Source: an uncultured Paracoccaceae bacterium (GTDB taxonomy: Bacteria > Pseudomonadota > Alphaproteobacteria > Rhodobacterales > Rhodobacteraceae). Taken from it: 6,530 bases of DNA. How positions within the stretch are numbered: position 1 is the stretch's first letter; every line of letters starts with the position of its first letter. This document shows positions 6,181 through 6,530 of this stretch, piece by piece. The translations under genes were made by a program, and so were the position numbers. A model generated the notes under the pieces. The model had not been told where the DNA came from, ran no database searches, and was given only the letters and a program-made list of their open reading frames with translations. The DNA lies in contig CALEZJ010000213.1 in NCBI GenBank assembly GCA_937927885.1, positions 1 through 6,530 on the forward strand. Direction: 5' to 3'.

Positions 6181-6530
6181 AAAACAGCAGGTCAGGCAGG
6201 AAAAGGGCGATCCCCGGGAACAGGGTCAGGATCAGGATCGCCAGCAGATGGATCATCCAGTAGGGCACAGTGGCGCGGGCGACACGGCCCAGACTGACCT
6301 CGTTGTTGGTCAGGCTGGACAGCACCGACAGATTCAGCCCGACAGGGGGCGTCACCTGCCCGATCTCGATGACGATGGTGATCAGAACGCCAACCCAGAT
6401 CGCATCATAGCCAAGCCCGGTCAGCAACGGGAATACCACCGGCAGGGTCATGATCATCAGCGAGAGCCCGTCAAAGAAGCATCCCAGCACCAGATAGACA
6501 AGCACCACCAGAAACAGCACGGTGTAGCGG
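6179..6530 (-). CDS. dctM: TRAP transporter large permease, C-terminal part (partial)
   Basis: This is the last 116 or so residues of a DctM-type large membrane subunit of a tripartite ATP-independent periplasmic (TRAP) transporter, which uses an ion gradient to import a substrate, usually an organic acid, delivered by a periplasmic binding protein. The frame stays open to the window edge (a GTG at 6518-6520 is internal, being preceded in frame by codons for Arg-Tyr-Thr), so the gene is cut at its 5' side. Three hydrophobic segments are visible: VLFLVVLVYLVLGCFFDGLS, the MIMTLPVVFPLL region, and the C-terminal HLLAILILTLFPGIALFLP. The family signature GQVTPPVGLNL lies between them, and the protein ends DLLF. 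A full DctM is about 430 residues. The small permease and binding protein would be expected further right. The substrate is not visible here. Confidence 0.95.
   Translation of the reverse strand, partial: RYTVLFLVVLVYLVLGCFFDGLSLMIMTLPVVFPLLTGLGYDAIWVGVLITIVIEIGQVTPPVGLNLSVLSSLTNNEVSLGRVARATVPYWMIHLLAILILTLFPGIALFLPDLLF

Noticed and set aside
1..6530. A novel mobile, defence or multi-gene system
   Set aside because: Every coding region belongs to a known metabolic, repair, redox or transport family. I found no recombinase, toxin-antitoxin pair, phage gene, direct-repeat array, tRNA-bordered insertion or marked break in composition.

Overview
This is a GC-rich chromosomal segment, densely packed with genes. 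The composition, the TRAP-type transporter and the iron-sulfur type photolyase/cryptochrome suggest an alphaproteobacterium, most likely of the Rhodobacteraceae type. That placement is inferred from gene content and composition, not from a marker gene. I see no rRNA, tRNA, insertion sequence, phage gene, CRISPR array or other mobility mark. No stretch longer than 300 bases lacks a gene.

Layout, left to right: (1) an amidase-signature hydrolase on the + strand, cut at its 5' end by the window edge and carrying a proline-rich linker and an extra C-terminal segment; (2) an NAD(P)-dependent aldehyde dehydrogenase on the - strand, whose stop faces the amidase stop 5 bases away; (3) a D-lyxose ketol-isomerase family protein on the - strand, 51 bases upstream of the dehydrogenase and probably co-transcribed with it; (4) a 130-base divergent promoter region; (5) an FeS-type bacterial cryptochrome/photolyase on the + strand with all four cluster cysteines and the photolyase active-site residues; (6) an OsmC/Ohr-like thiol peroxidase on the - strand, whose stop faces the photolyase stop 6 bases away; (7) the C-terminal end of a TRAP transporter large permease (DctM) on the - strand, running off the right edge and apparently in one operon with the OsmC gene.

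The genes form three transcription units that do not obviously make one pathway. The isomerase/dehydrogenase pair looks like a small sugar or aldehyde catabolic unit of unknown substrate. The photolyase and the OsmC protein both belong to light- and oxidant-stress biology but lie on opposite strands. A candidate heat-shock-sigma-like promoter precedes the photolyase. I found no convincing new multi-gene defence or mobile system. The points most worth following up are the photolyase with its promoter, the substrate of the isomerase/dehydrogenase unit, the amidase tail, and the small inverted repeats built around both pairs of facing stop codons.
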